NCBI RefSeq assembly: GCF_014905175.1
Contig: NC_057790.1
Coordinates: forward strand, 11,310,469-11,374,468
Direction: 5' to 3'
DNA from: Aphidius gifuensis
Taxonomy: Eukaryota > Arthropoda > Insecta > Hymenoptera > Braconidae
Length of the DNA: 64,000 nucleotides
In this document: piece by piece, positions 11,705 to 22,589 of the stretch
Layout: every line of letters begins with the position of its first letter
Numbering within the stretch: the stretch's first letter is position 1
Made by a program: the position numbers and the translations under genes
The notes under the pieces: model-generated
Database searches by the model: none
What the model was told of the DNA's origin: nothing
Seen by the model: only the letters and a program-made list of their open reading frames with translations

Positions 11705-11983
11705 TCACATTTGTTGTATTTTCCTCCCAAAGAGATCTAAGCATCCATCGATCGCTGCTTTCTCGATTTTCGTAAAATAATCATTATTTTTCATAAATTT
11801 GGCGATTCTGCTGGGTGGAAAGACATTAAGTTCACCATTCAATGTAGCCATAACTCGATTATATTCGTTATGAATCTTCTGTAGAGCTGTTACTTTGTAC
11901 TCTCCTTTAACCTCCAACTCAGACATTTTTTTGAGATGCAATTTGCTCTCCATTTTAGCAACATTATTCAATTGTTGTTCCAT
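11705..11983 (-). CDS. small basic OB-like protein of Polinton-like element 1
   Basis: A 92-residue open frame with a Met start. The centre reads ELEVKGEYKVTALQKI, then NEYNRVMATLNGELNVFPPS. A short basic protein with this KVT.L..I...Y....V.L..E..VFLP pattern recurs beside polymerase genes of insect Polinton-like elements; a single-stranded DNA-binding OB fold is plausible but unproven. The frame is uninterrupted, unlike its neighbours, although its short length makes survival by chance possible. It lies on the opposite strand from the polymerase. Confidence 0.5.
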   Translation of the reverse strand: MEQQLNNVAKMESKLHLKKMSELEVKGEYKVTALQKIHNEYNRVMATLNGELNVFPPSRIAKFMKNNDYFTKIEKAAIDGCLDLFGRKIQQM

Positions 11984-12199
11984 TTGTATTTAATGCTGTT
12001 GTTCTACAAATAGTTCAATTTCAGGCAGATACATATATATAGAATATAATAATAATTACTAATGTATACGTATATAATTAAATTCCTTTCTTACCTTTCC
12101 TTACAGCCTCGATATCCGAATGATAAAATTTCAGAAAAACTACTCGTTTATATAGAGATAAATACATTAGAATAGTAGAAGGAGTACCCATTCCAATGA

Positions 12200-13665
12200 C
12201 ACGTATTTAGAGTCAGCAAACTCTCACGTGCATATTAATTTTTTGCAATTAATATTTATTTTTTATCATAAACAATTAAATACTACTACAGCATTTTATT
12301 AGTTTATATTTGAAAAATTATACGTTGTAACTGATTTTTCCACCGATAAAGTAGAAGCCTCAGTTACTATGGGGTCAACGAGGATTTCTCACCATCCTCC
12401 TCTCTTACCGCCAGGAGGGAGCCAGCTGGTATATAACGGCAACCAACGGACCGTGGGGTAATTTCGGGAGCAATGGCCGCCGACGGCCATTTCGGTAGCG
12501 ACTAGTTCAGTAAGAAAATGGTAGAGGGGCGCGGTCCACCATATTAGTTCCAAAACGTCACTCTGGCACCATTACTAAAATGTATATTGTTTTTAGTATT
12601 GGCCGGGAGCGTAATAACCTCACCCCGCGGCGGTGGTTATTACCGTGATCATTAACTTTGGTTTAACTCACTCGCACAACCTAAGTCAATACAAGAACGA
12701 GGATATTCGTACCTCACAGGCTTTTCAAAATATCCTCCTATTGTCTACTCACTCTAGTGCACAAGTAGTCGAACATAAAGTCCATCCGCAGCCACGCTGG
12801 TCTTACGCTGACCATATGCATCTGACTACTCGATTATAGGTTACCTGACAGTAGTAACCACACTAGAGCGAGAGAAAGCAAGTGATATACAACGTCATAC
12901 CTATACAGCATAGCGACATCGTAAATCACCCCTGAGCATGCACCACGCATTGGGAGCTTGGTTGGACTCATCAGTGACATCAACTAGTTCCATCCAGGAC
13001 CCAGTCGACGTCATCGTCTAAGTCGGCTAACTCCACCAGAGTCATGCCATTTTCACCAATAATGATATCAACTAGCTCCTCCATAGGAGCATGTCGACAT
13101 CACCAAGTCACCAGCCAACTCCACCAAGGGTCAGCTAGCTTCATCGGAAGCCAACCACGGACTGTCACCAGTCGGTGCCATCAGCCAGCTCAGAGCCGGC
13201 CGACGACTGGCAGTGAGATGCCAGCGATCACCAGTTTTATGGACTCTCTATCCCCACTCCCGTTTGACCCACTCCATACGACCATCTGTGCGCACACCTC
13301 GATGCGACTCTCCGGTGGGAGTGTCGAAGTAGGGGATACGAATCTGTCGTAGCCAGGGTAGGAATCCGGATTATCCACTCATGGTGGATGTCTACCAAGT
13401 CAACACTGACATTCAGGCGAAAATGGATGTCACTACCGAGGCCACTCACAAACCGGTGGTATTAATTAGCGTCTTAGTCGATAAAACCCCTCAGACCAGA
13501 CCTCTAATTATTTTCGGGAGCGCGAGATCTGCCAAATCTCGTTACAACGTATTAAGAGTCAGCTAATTTTTTTGCAAAATTGTATTGATATACATATACA
13601 TAAGTCGATTTGAAAAATAACACGTATGGAGAGTCAGTAAATTTTTTTGCAAAATTGTATTTTAA
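12200..13665. mobile_element. GC-rich non-coding insert bounded by repeated AT-rich motif
   Basis: From about 12355 to 13565 base composition jumps to roughly balanced GC, unlike the surrounding sequence. The flanks carry copies of the same motif: CACGTATTTAGAGTCAGC near 12199, ACGTATTAAGAGTCAGC near 13547 and ACACGTATGGAGAGTCAG near 13620, each followed by a T run and TTGCAA. The interior has loosely repeated phrases such as ATCAACTAGTTCC and CCAACTCCACC. Frames up to 102 codons show no domain. Possibly a non-autonomous retroelement, or a duplicated piece of a GC-rich gene. Confidence 0.45.
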
Positions 13666-13689
13666 AAATATTTATGTATGGGACGTGAA

Positions 13690-14260
13690 ACGTGAGAAGT
13701 CCTACAAATAACCTTTGATAGCTCAGTTGGTAGAGCACGGGACTGGAATTGCATATTGTTATAAACAATTCAAAAAGTTATCCATTGGCCGTTGGTTCAA
13801 ACCCAGCTCGAAAGAATGGGACATGAGAAATTGCACGTTAAAATGACAAAATTCAATTTTCCCCGGTCAAGTCTGTATTACCGACACATGGCAATTGAGG
13901 ATTCCCACCATCAAATGATATATGGGACAAAAGATCTAAGACATAAGACATGAGGCATGAGATATGAGACATGGTACATGAGAAATCACACGATCAAATA
14001 ACAAAATTCAATTTTTTCTGGTCAAGTCTGTATTACTGACGTATGACAATTGAGGATTTCACACCATCAAATGATATATTCAAATTTCTTTACCATCTCG
14101 GCATTATCAACAACTAGGAATTCAAATGACGAATTTCTTTACCATCTCTATTTTATCAACCGAGTTGCAGTCCCCTATTCCCTCGCCAACTACTTTTTTT
14201 CGACCTCCCTCTGGTCTAGAACACTATTAGCTACACTACTTATAGATACTCCAACATATA
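13690..14260 (+). mobile_element. tRNA-Tyr-headed dispersed repeat (SINE-like), copy 2
   Basis: Begins with a tRNA-Tyr-like head (13712-13815), followed by a body that also occurs, reversed, at 6640-7200. The body contains an internal direct duplication of about 105 bp (about 13818-13920 and 13976-14080), both starting near CATGAGAAAT and ending ATCAAATGATATAT, separated by an AGACATGAG-rich stretch. It ends with CCTCCCTCTGGT and TAGCTACACTACT. No coding capacity. Probably a tRNA-derived SINE or a MITE that captured a tRNA. Confidence 0.6.
13712..13815 (+). tRNA. tRNA-Tyr-like sequence with intron (pseudogene)
   Basis: CCTTTGATAGCTCAGTTGG, then TAGAGC and GGGACTGGA, match a tRNA-Tyr 5' half. 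An intron-like segment follows the anticodon loop, as in eukaryotic tRNA-Tyr. The 3' half has a paired T arm (GTTGG-TTCAAAC-CCAGC) and TCGAAAG as 3' acceptor. The anticodon position reads GGA instead of GTA and one acceptor pair is lost. It heads a dispersed repeat, so it is most likely not a working tRNA. Confidence 0.6.
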
Positions 14261-14744
14261 TGGCAAAAATTATTGAAGAAAAGAAAGTTTCACTTTTTTC
14301 ACATGTTCCTATGGATAAAAAAAAATAACTTGAATAAATCATTGATAATGGAGAATACAATTTAGCATTTTTATATTGAAAGACAATACAATTGGAATTT
14401 TTTAATTTGCAATATTGGAAAAATTCAAAATAAATACACACACATAAAAACAAATTGTAAAATCGAATTTATAATTACTTGGTGCGTTTTTTTCTTTTGT
14501 TGCGCATCATAACCACGAAAACGTGTGTGGATTACAAAAATTGCCGAAAACAATTGAATTTTTAATAATGAAACAGAAGATCTCTTCGTAGATAACAATT
14601 GTGAGGGGAAGGTGGAGCCGTATTACCGTTAGCTAATCCATCATTTGTATCAAGATTTAAAACAATCATGTATTTTATGCCAATTTTTACCGAGATCTCA
14701 TGAGGCATAGAAGTTGAGGGAGTTTCAGAATTACGATACTGATT
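14261..14744. other. non-coding stretch between repeat and Helitron
   Basis: No gene is recognised. The 3' end of the minus-strand Helitron probably lies here, but a terminal hairpin with CTRR could not be assigned. Confidence 0.4.
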
Positions 14745-15807
14745 TTAACAACAGTTTAACACAAATTTAATCTGTGACTTTGATAATTTTTTATTGTTGA
14801 TACTATCAATTGCTTGACAAACGTACAAATCGCCAGGCATATTTTTTATTTTGTTATTGTTAAAATTACTAGCGTCACGATTTGTGTAAAATAATCTTAA
14901 TGCATCACTCGGTACTTGATCTTCAGTAACTGTACGAGCTTTGATAAGATCTTCATCATCTTTGGTCATAGTAGACAGTGCAAGATTTCTTAAAGCTGTT
15001 ATAAATTTAACATCTGACTGTCGCATCACTTGATCTAATTCAAAAAATTCGACTTGATTCCATGTAAAATATTGCGAAAAGTCTTCTGGATTATTACTTT
15101 CAGGCATCTCAAATACTGGGCGAGCTTGAACAGGGGGAAGTTGCAAAAAATCACCGACAAAGATAATGAATTTTCCACCAAATGGCAAGCTGTTGCCGAA
15201 AACTTGTTGAAGGAAATAATTTAAGTCGATTAAATTACAAGATGAAAACATGGAAACTTTATCGACAATAATAATGTCAACGTCTCTCAATTCTGCAAGA
15301 TACATGTAAACATTAGGAAGGTTTTTTTTTTTTGTTCCAAACAAACTTGTACTTATAATTTGGAAATTTAAATGCACTGTGACAAGTTTTGCCGCCAATG
15401 AGATATGCAGCTACTCCAGTAATAGCACTTAGTATGATTTTTGGTGTATCTTTTACAGCACCGGTAATATTTTCAAAGTAGCGTGTCATCAGCTGGTAAA
15501 TTGTTTTAATTAAAAAACTCTTACCAGTGCCTGCAGAACCTTGAACCATCATCAATTGATTGGTTTGTTTTTTCTTGAAGGAGTCTAAAACATGAATACA
15601 TATTTCTCGTTGTTTTTCATTAAGTGCTTGCATCAGGCTCGCTAATTCTTCAATATCGACAAGAGGAGGAGCTGTAATTTTATATTTTTGGTCATCAACC
15701 TCGTCTTGGATATTATTCGGGTCATTTTCTTTGGTCATAGAATTTTTATTATCGATATCAAGCTGTGAAAATGCATCAATTTTATCACTTTCTGAAAGTT
15801 CATCCAT
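14745..15807 (-). pseudogene. Helitron PIF1-type DNA helicase domain
   Basis: Follows the Rep domain in the same frame after a single TGA (about 15820-15825). The N-terminal half (15313-15807) has LNEKQREICIHVL and the Walker A motif GSAGTGKS. A frameshift at an A-run near 15322-15333 moves the second half (14745-15398) to another frame, with a Walker B-like IIIVDKVSM, motif III GDFLQLPPV and LDQVMRQ. PIF1 helicases normally have Asp-Glu in Walker B; here the Glu position is Lys. Motifs IV-VI are missing because the sequence ends near 14745. This domain would unwind DNA in rolling-circle transposition; this copy is inactive. Confidence 0.85.
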
Positions 15808-15822
15808 TAAAAATTCTTCAAT

Positions 15823-18402
15823 TCAATCTTTTTCATATTCCTCATGTTCTTCTTCATACTGTTCTTTCATTTCTTCTAATTCTTCTGTAGTGAAAAAATT
15901 ATATTCACTGAACTTTCTCATGATTAATTCTGAATTTTGATAATATATATCTTTCCATGAAACTTCAATGATTTCTGATCTTTTATCACGCCAGGGTATA
16001 AAGAGCATAATTTGTTCTCTGAAAAAATTGTTTGGATCTTTAGATCTATTAAAATGGCAATACCGAATAATAGCCGCTTTTTTTCGCCTTTTATAAATAT
16101 CTTTTCCATTTTCTACATCATTATCAACTTCAAATTCACTCTCATCAGATTCAGAATCACTTTCTTTTTTATCTGCGGAAATAGAGTAATTTGGCTCATA
16201 CCACGCTGCAAAATCTGCTAGACATACTTGTTCAAGTTTTTTAGGTCGGTTGCTATATTTATCAATGAACTCTGTGTGGGCATAACTCGTATCGTCGTCG
16301 TCCATTGCGGCTAAATCTTTTTCGGATTTTCTGATTACAACGCGTTTTTCAGGTAAATTAGTATTTATAAAACGATGGACTCTAAACTTTGCCATATAAT
16401 GTGATAAACATTCATCAGCAGCTTCTTGTGCGGATATCAAGGATGAATTTATAAAAGCATTGCTAACTTTTTTTAACCGTTCTAATAATGATAGATTCCC
16501 TTCCTTACATTCTTCAACTGCATCTTTCATCATTTTAACCATTCCAGATTCGGTTTTAAAACAGTAACTAAAAAGATAAGTAATAGCACTGTATGGATCA
16601 AGAACAGACTGAATATCGTGGTTTCCTTCCCAAACATCTAACAACTCCCGATGATAAGAATTGATATCGACTTCATAGCTACGACGTCGTAAGAATACTT
16701 GTGGCGTTTCAATTGTACGAGAAATGGCTTCATAATACTCTTGTTCAGAAATTTCCAATTGGTCTAACATGTCAGGAAATGATTGAGTTCGACGTTGAAT
16801 TCGATACAATACCATGCGTTCTTTTATTTTTTTCAAATTGGCTGCACACTTCTCGGTACGTTTTTCTTCTGCCAATGGAAACAAAATTTTTGTTTCTGGC
16901 ATAACAAATTTTGGGTAATTAAATCGACAATTGGATTTTCTTCTTTCTTTACGACACGTAAAAGTACAGTGGTGGATGTGGAAGTGCATATTTGTGTGGT
17001 TTTCGTGATACTCACAAGATATTATACGATCTATAAAATTTTCTATTTCTTTCATATTAGAGCGATTCTTTAAGTCAGCAACAGGTGCATCATTTGCCCA
17101 CATTAGAGAATGGTCATGTGCAGCACCTCTTGATTGGTATTCACGTCGGCATAAGTAGTCGACAACATAGTTTTCCCCAAATAAACCATTTAATTTTTGG
17201 GTTGCATACGCATAAACAGCCCTGACTCTATGCTGAAAAAATTCAGCACATAATACCGGGTCGTTTCTCACTAAACGGGTTTTTTCGTCATGAGATAAAT
17301 TCAAAGCTTCAGCAAGTGTGTTGGCAATGGCTGGTTTATTATTATTATTAGCCTCATTTCTTGCTAATTGCAAAAGTAATTCTGGAGCAAAAGTTTCGTT
17401 AGGCCCAAGTGTAACAAAAAAATTGGGCAGCCCTAACTGTCTGACCATCGCCATTGCTTCTTTTCCCCGTTTTTCAGAATAACCGGGACTAGTTCTAATG
17501 ATCCTCAAAAATTTGAAAGCTGCATCATCATAACAAAGTTTTTCGGCATTTTCAGGGCCTTTTACATCTTTGACAGTTAAATTTTGGTTTTTGAAAACTT
17601 TGCGAATGGCAATACTGACACAACTCTCTATACATGATAGTATCTTCTGCTTTGCCTTAAACAGTAGTACTCTTGGCTTACAATTTCTTCGATCATTATG
17701 CCGAATCTCGTATTTTACTCTTCGAGTATAAGAAATTTTTTTTTTATCATATTCTATACAGTTTCCACCATATACCGTAGGAAACGCGAGCTCATCGATA
17801 TTAGGAATAGAATGCCATGAAACAGGTTTTTTACTTTGTCCCGGAGCAATTACTTGTATTGAACTTTCATCAACTGACTCAGTATTTTTTTTTTCATTTT
17901 CATATTCATTAAAATTGATATCTTTTACGATCATAACCTCCTGACATTCGTTAATAAGTGGGAATAACTCTTCGCCAAATATATTGTCAAAATCTTCGGT
18001 TTCAATTCCCTCATAATTATTATTTTCATCTACTATTTGTTTTCCTTTTTTTTCATTCTCTTCGGGGCATTCATTTGTAAGTGGAAATAACTCTTCTTTA
18101 AACAAATATTCGAAATTTTCTTTTTCCCCATGTTCGCCTGATATTGAATTATCATTTTTTTCTTCTTCGTACTTATCTATATTCACATTTCTTTCGTTTA
18201 CGCTCTCATTGTATTCATTCGTAGAAGAATTTAATTTTTCATCGTAGTTATCAATTTTTTCTAGTTTATTGAGTACGTCATTATCGAGATGTATCGCCGA
18301 AATAATTTCTTTGTCGTCTAAGTATTCAGCATTTTTGTTTGAATGACTATTCTTTGTGTCAGAAAACTCGCTACACGGAAAAAAATTTTTAGCTGCAGTC
18401 AC
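15823..18402 (-). pseudogene. Helitron Rep (HUH endonuclease) domain
   Basis: An 859-residue frame. An acidic N-terminal third precedes a Helitron_like_N region: LPNFFVTLGPNETFAPEL, then VVDYLCRREYQSRG and AAHDHSLMW, where HDH occupies the HUH metal-binding site (usually a hydrophobic residue between the His). ITYLFSYCFKTESG follows at the place of the Tyr nucleophile motif. The first 10 or so residues derive from the inverted repeat of an inserted MITE, so the apparent Met is not the original start. The frame continues into the helicase after one stop codon. Confidence 0.85.
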
Positions 18403-19013
18403 GAGGCGTTTGGATAGTTAAAAAAGGATAGTTGATTTAATAATCAAGCCCGATATATTAAAAAGACAATCGGTTAGTTATTCCAGCCGACTGGATAGCT
18501 AGCGTGGCTAACCAACTCGTCAGGTTCGACATAATCTCAATGTCAACAGTTGTTGTGTTCATAACCTCTCTTTTTTGACAGATACACCAAATTATTATTA
18601 ACAATGACTAAGATAATCCATATAGTTATTAAAAATTTAGCATGAGATTTTGTATTCAAGTTGGCGTTTATTTGGTGCATCAAATTTAGTATAAAATTAA
18701 TTAGATAATAATTTTAAAAATTAGTAAATGTATTGTTTGTACTTCGTATGTCTATATACTTATAGTTATGCATATACGCAATCCTAAATAGCTACTACAG
18801 CGATACCAGCTTGTCAGGTTTTGGATAGCTACCACAGCTAACCAAAGTGTAGCTAATGTAACGAGTAGGTACGCTGTTTTCACAAAAATAGTAACCTGTC
18901 AAATGTGGATTGCCAAAATAACAATCCTCTGCTAACTATCCAAAGGTTAGTTAGCCGTGGATAGGAGAGACAGCTATCCAGCTCGTTGCTGCAGCTAAAA
19001 ATTTTTTTCCGTG
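18374..19013. mobile_element. 640-bp MITE inserted in Helitron ORF
   Basis: Terminal inverted repeats begin CACGGAAAAAAATTTTTAGC and extend about 25 bp (18374-18398 and 18988-19013), with a looser TGGATAGCT-containing continuation. The element is flanked by TA on both sides (18372-18373 and 19014-19015), the target of Tc1/mariner-type transposases. No coding capacity. Insertion plus one TA equals 642 bp, a multiple of three, so the Helitron frames on both sides keep the same phase. Confidence 0.9.
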
Positions 19014-20952
19014 TACGATTTTCAATCTTATCCGCACTAGATAACACAACAGCTTGTGTTTTTTCTTTCAAGATTTGAACTGTTACTAAAGTGTAAACAA
19101 TTAAACAGGGATTTATATTTTCTTTCATGTCGGCAATAGCCGTTTTTCCAAATTTCGGAATATCATCAATCTTAATCCAGCCTGATTTTAGACGTAAGTA
19201 ACAATAATAATGACCTACTGAGTCATAGGATAAAGGGGGAATATAATTGATGATGAACGATAATTCATAATCAATATGATTTACCATTAAACTATCAGGA
19301 ATATCTAACAATGTACAATTATCAAATGGATTATGTTCTTGGGTACCAAAGTTTACTGGATTAATAAACAGAAATTTTCCTAAATTCATTTCATGATATT
19401 CATGATTCATACACTGACCAGCAGTTATTTGATATTCCATCACATTGTTTTGTATATTATCATTAAAATTTTGGAAGTCGTCTCCCATTAAAGTTGTTAT
19501 CACAGAGCATGATCTATTGTGTTTATTAGCAGGGCATTTCTCATTTAAGCATTCAAGCCTGATGGAATCTATACCTTTCAAAATAGCTGTTGCTGATTCA
19601 GAAATATCTGCACCCTTCAATTTGTAACTGTTATCAACTGGATCAATTTCGAATTGACTGCATAGATTTTCATGTAAAAATTTAATCCAAATTGATTTAC
19701 GCGTATATTCGTTTTCAGTATTAACTATGGCTATGAGAGCACTACAAAACGAATTATCTTGCTGTTCAAGAAACGTTTGCACTTCTGAATTAGTTTTATA
19801 CAGTGTAGCAAGTCCATGGAAAATTGAATTTACGGAACACAAGTATTGAAAAGTAACTGAAACTTGGCTATCTTGATTTTGATATACATTGATAGCATTG
19901 TCGAATATTCCTCTATCCACTAATAATGGTTGCTCACTGTTTCCATCATTAATGATATGCTCACCTGTCATAAGAGTTGGAATTTGAAAAAATTCATCGT
20001 ATTCAAGATCATTACTATCTAATGCATCAGCTGGATCAACTATAAAATTTATTTGAGTCCCATGATTCATAGGATTATATTCGTTTAAAGCTTCTTGATC
20101 GATCATAATGCCATACTTTTTGTAAAGAGGTTTTTGAATCAAAATTTTTAACGCACTGAGAACATTTGTCGGTCTAATAGTTTCATACAAATAATCAGTT
20201 TTATGGTTCAAATGTCTTTTTAATTTTAGCTGAATCACTAAGGTATCCTTAATCTTTCGTGGTAATTTTCCCGCCATATCATTTATTTCAACTGGAATAT
20301 TTACAATCGCTCCCTTACAACCAAGTTGAGGATTCAATGAGTGTTTCATCAGTTCTCGTATTTGCATAAAAGGAATAATCGGACTCACAAGTCTTTCTTC
20401 TAGATCAGATAAATCTTTTATTTCATCCTCGACTACGGGAAACTTCAAGCCACAATGAGGATTAATAATTGGTATTTTGCCTTGCCGAATGTTACTACTA
20501 CATGTGAAACAAATATGATTTGAATCGTACTCAACAAACATCCAACGGAACTGTTTTTCATCTTCGATTTGTTCATTTTTCGTAAACTTATTGTAATTGG
20601 ACATTAAAGAAGCGATATTCATTTTTTGTGTGACTGATTTTTTGAAAAAAAGTCCTTCACAACAGCAGCAAATAAAATTTGAAACTTCTCGAATTTTTTG
20701 AATAAAGTCAAGAGAAGATTTAGCTTTTGGATCTTTTTTTTTCTTCAAATTTTGAAGCTGCAACACATGATTTTCACGAAACGAATATTTTTCATTGAGG
20801 CGATCTTTCAAGTTTTGGAGTTTTTCTGACGCCCGTTTTTCAGCTCGTAGTTTTTTATTTTCAAATTTTTTTCGTTGCAATTCTGAATTTTTTTCTCTTT
20901 CTATGATTTGTTTTTCAGCACATTTCCTCCATCGTAATAAGTACATATCCAA
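18880..20952 (-). pseudogene. Helitron N-terminal part: coiled coil, DUF6570-like, USP-like peptidase domain
   Basis: A 690-residue frame. Residues 10-80 are a charged coiled coil; then come a Cys-rich CCCCEGLFF, CFTCSSNIRQGKIP and a region like DUF6570, which commonly precedes Rep in insect Helitrons. About residues 340-600 contain LCSVNSIFHGLATLY and VGHYYCYLRLKSGWIKIDD, placed like the Cys box and His box of ubiquitin-specific proteases. The last 40 or so residues are read from the MITE end, so the frame originally ran on into the Rep part. Lies in the same phase as the Rep frame. Confidence 0.75.
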
Positions 20953-21197
20953 TGACCTTGCTCCATGTCAATAGCACCTTCTTCATACATTTCTTTTTCT
21001 GCTGAATGTAACAACTGAATATGCTTCTTTTCAGGAGGTATTGGTATCATATATTCGGGTACATGAAATTTCCACGATTCTCTAATGTCATATCCGAATT
21101 GATCATTTAACAAAATGCTAAAATAGTCAATCTCGTCATCTGAAAGCCATGCATCCCTATTCTGCCCTAAAATAATTGCAGGATCGTATTTTGTCAT
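20901..21197 (-). pseudogene. Helitron N-terminal Ulp1-like fragment
   Basis: A 98-residue frame with WLSDDEIDYFSILLN and QGHWICTYYDGG. Substrate-binding Trp-Leu near the N-terminus and a catalytic His-Trp are typical of Ulp1/C48-type cysteine peptidases. The catalytic Asp and Cys that should follow are absent: the frame stops and overlaps by about 50 bases, in a different frame, with the next segment. Probably a deletion or frameshift removed the C-terminal half. Confidence 0.5.
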
Positions 21198-21239
21198 TTT
21201 TTTTATTACGAATTATTAATAAGAAAATACAAAAGAAAC

Positions 21240-21480
21240 TCTTCTCAAGGATAAAAAAAACTTCTTAAACAGAGAATAATGCTCTTGACAAGGATAATGA
21301 TTCTTTCTCGAAAGAAGATGAAAACACTCTTGTCAAGGATAAAAAACTTCTTAAAAAGAGAGCAATGCTCTTGACAAGGATAATAATTCTTTTCCGAAAG
21401 AAGGTAAAAACACTCTCAAGTAAAAGACTTCTGAAAAAGAGAAAAATACTCTTGACGAGGCAAACAGATTTTTCTCAAAT
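21240..21480. repeat. 88-bp tandem repeat
   Basis: About 2.6 copies of a unit carrying CTTCTTAAAAAGAGA, GCTCTTGACAAGGATAATNA and TTCTTTCTCGAAAGAAG. The repeated CTCTTGACAAGGATAA phrase makes the periodicity obvious. Non-coding and just upstream of the Helitron 5' part. Confidence 0.8.
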
Positions 21481-22430
21481 GAAAAATAAGAAAAATAATG
21501 CTGAAAAATAAGGAAAACAATTAAGCACACTTAATTACACAGATTCAATGACACTTGATTAATTACATTAAATTACAGGAATTCAATAAAATTTAATAAC
21601 AAAATTACAAGGATCTACACCAAGGATAGGTATTATAGGTTAGAATAAGGAAACATAAAAACAGAACACAATTTCTTGTCAAAACTCATACAAATATAAT
21701 CGATGTAATTATATATAAAAAAACAAATAGATTAGTCACTTTGATTCACTCAATTGAAGTTGTTGGCACGTGAATGAATAGAAAAACATACACTACATGT
21801 CAACTTTGAACGACAATTGTTCATAGTAATAAAAGGCTCAATTTTTTTTTTATTATATTATAAAAAAAAAAAAGGCTCAATTAGCTCAATCAGCTGGTAA
21901 CCATCATAGAGAGCCATCTATATGTGTAGACCAGTGATGGGTAATTCGACGATTTTATACAATTTAGGGCTTTTTTTTGCCACTGATGGCGCTTGTCAAA
22001 TTTTTTTTACATAGATTTCACAAACAAAAGCTTCACAAACGCCACCAGTGGAGGAAAAAAGCCCTAAAGTGTGTTATTCTGTGAATACGGGTGCTGGTGT
22101 AGAGTGTAGACTGTACTAACTTAATGATAACTTAAAATTCCTATACCCCCTAGAACTTTTTTTTTTTAATGGTAAATATTTTAAATATCAAAAATAATTT
22201 TTTCTTTTTTTGTGAAAGAAATATTCTTTATTATTTGTGAAATAATAACTGACTTATTCTTTTTCTATTAAACAAAGAGATGTATTTGTTCATAATTCAT
22301 GAACTATTAATATTTTTTTTTTTGTAAATTGATTTTTTTTATTATTATCTTTTTTTTTTTAATATTTTTTGTAAATTGAATTTCTTTATTTGAATTTTTT
22401 CAATTATTTATTTATGCAAACGGTAGAAAG
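21481..22430. other. non-coding stretch with hairpin
   Basis: No gene is seen. An imperfect inverted repeat (21964-21991 with 22040-22067; arms TAGGGCTTTTTTTTGCCACT and complement) encloses about 48 bases and looks like a tiny foldback element. The rest is A/T-rich simple sequence. Confidence 0.6.
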
Positions 22431-22589
22431 CTGTATTTTTGAATTAAATAATTTGATATATTTAATAATTAAAAAATGAATTACAACAATACTTCGTATT
22501 TAAACTCGTCCATTAATAATTGTCATGATAAATTTAAAAAAACTTTTCAATTATGCTGTCAAGTTAAAACACTTAAAAAAAACATCTTG

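Noticed and set aside
13044..13449. Frames of 61 to 102 codons in the GC-rich island
   Set aside because: Overlapping on both strands, no domain, expected in GC-rich DNA with few stop codons.
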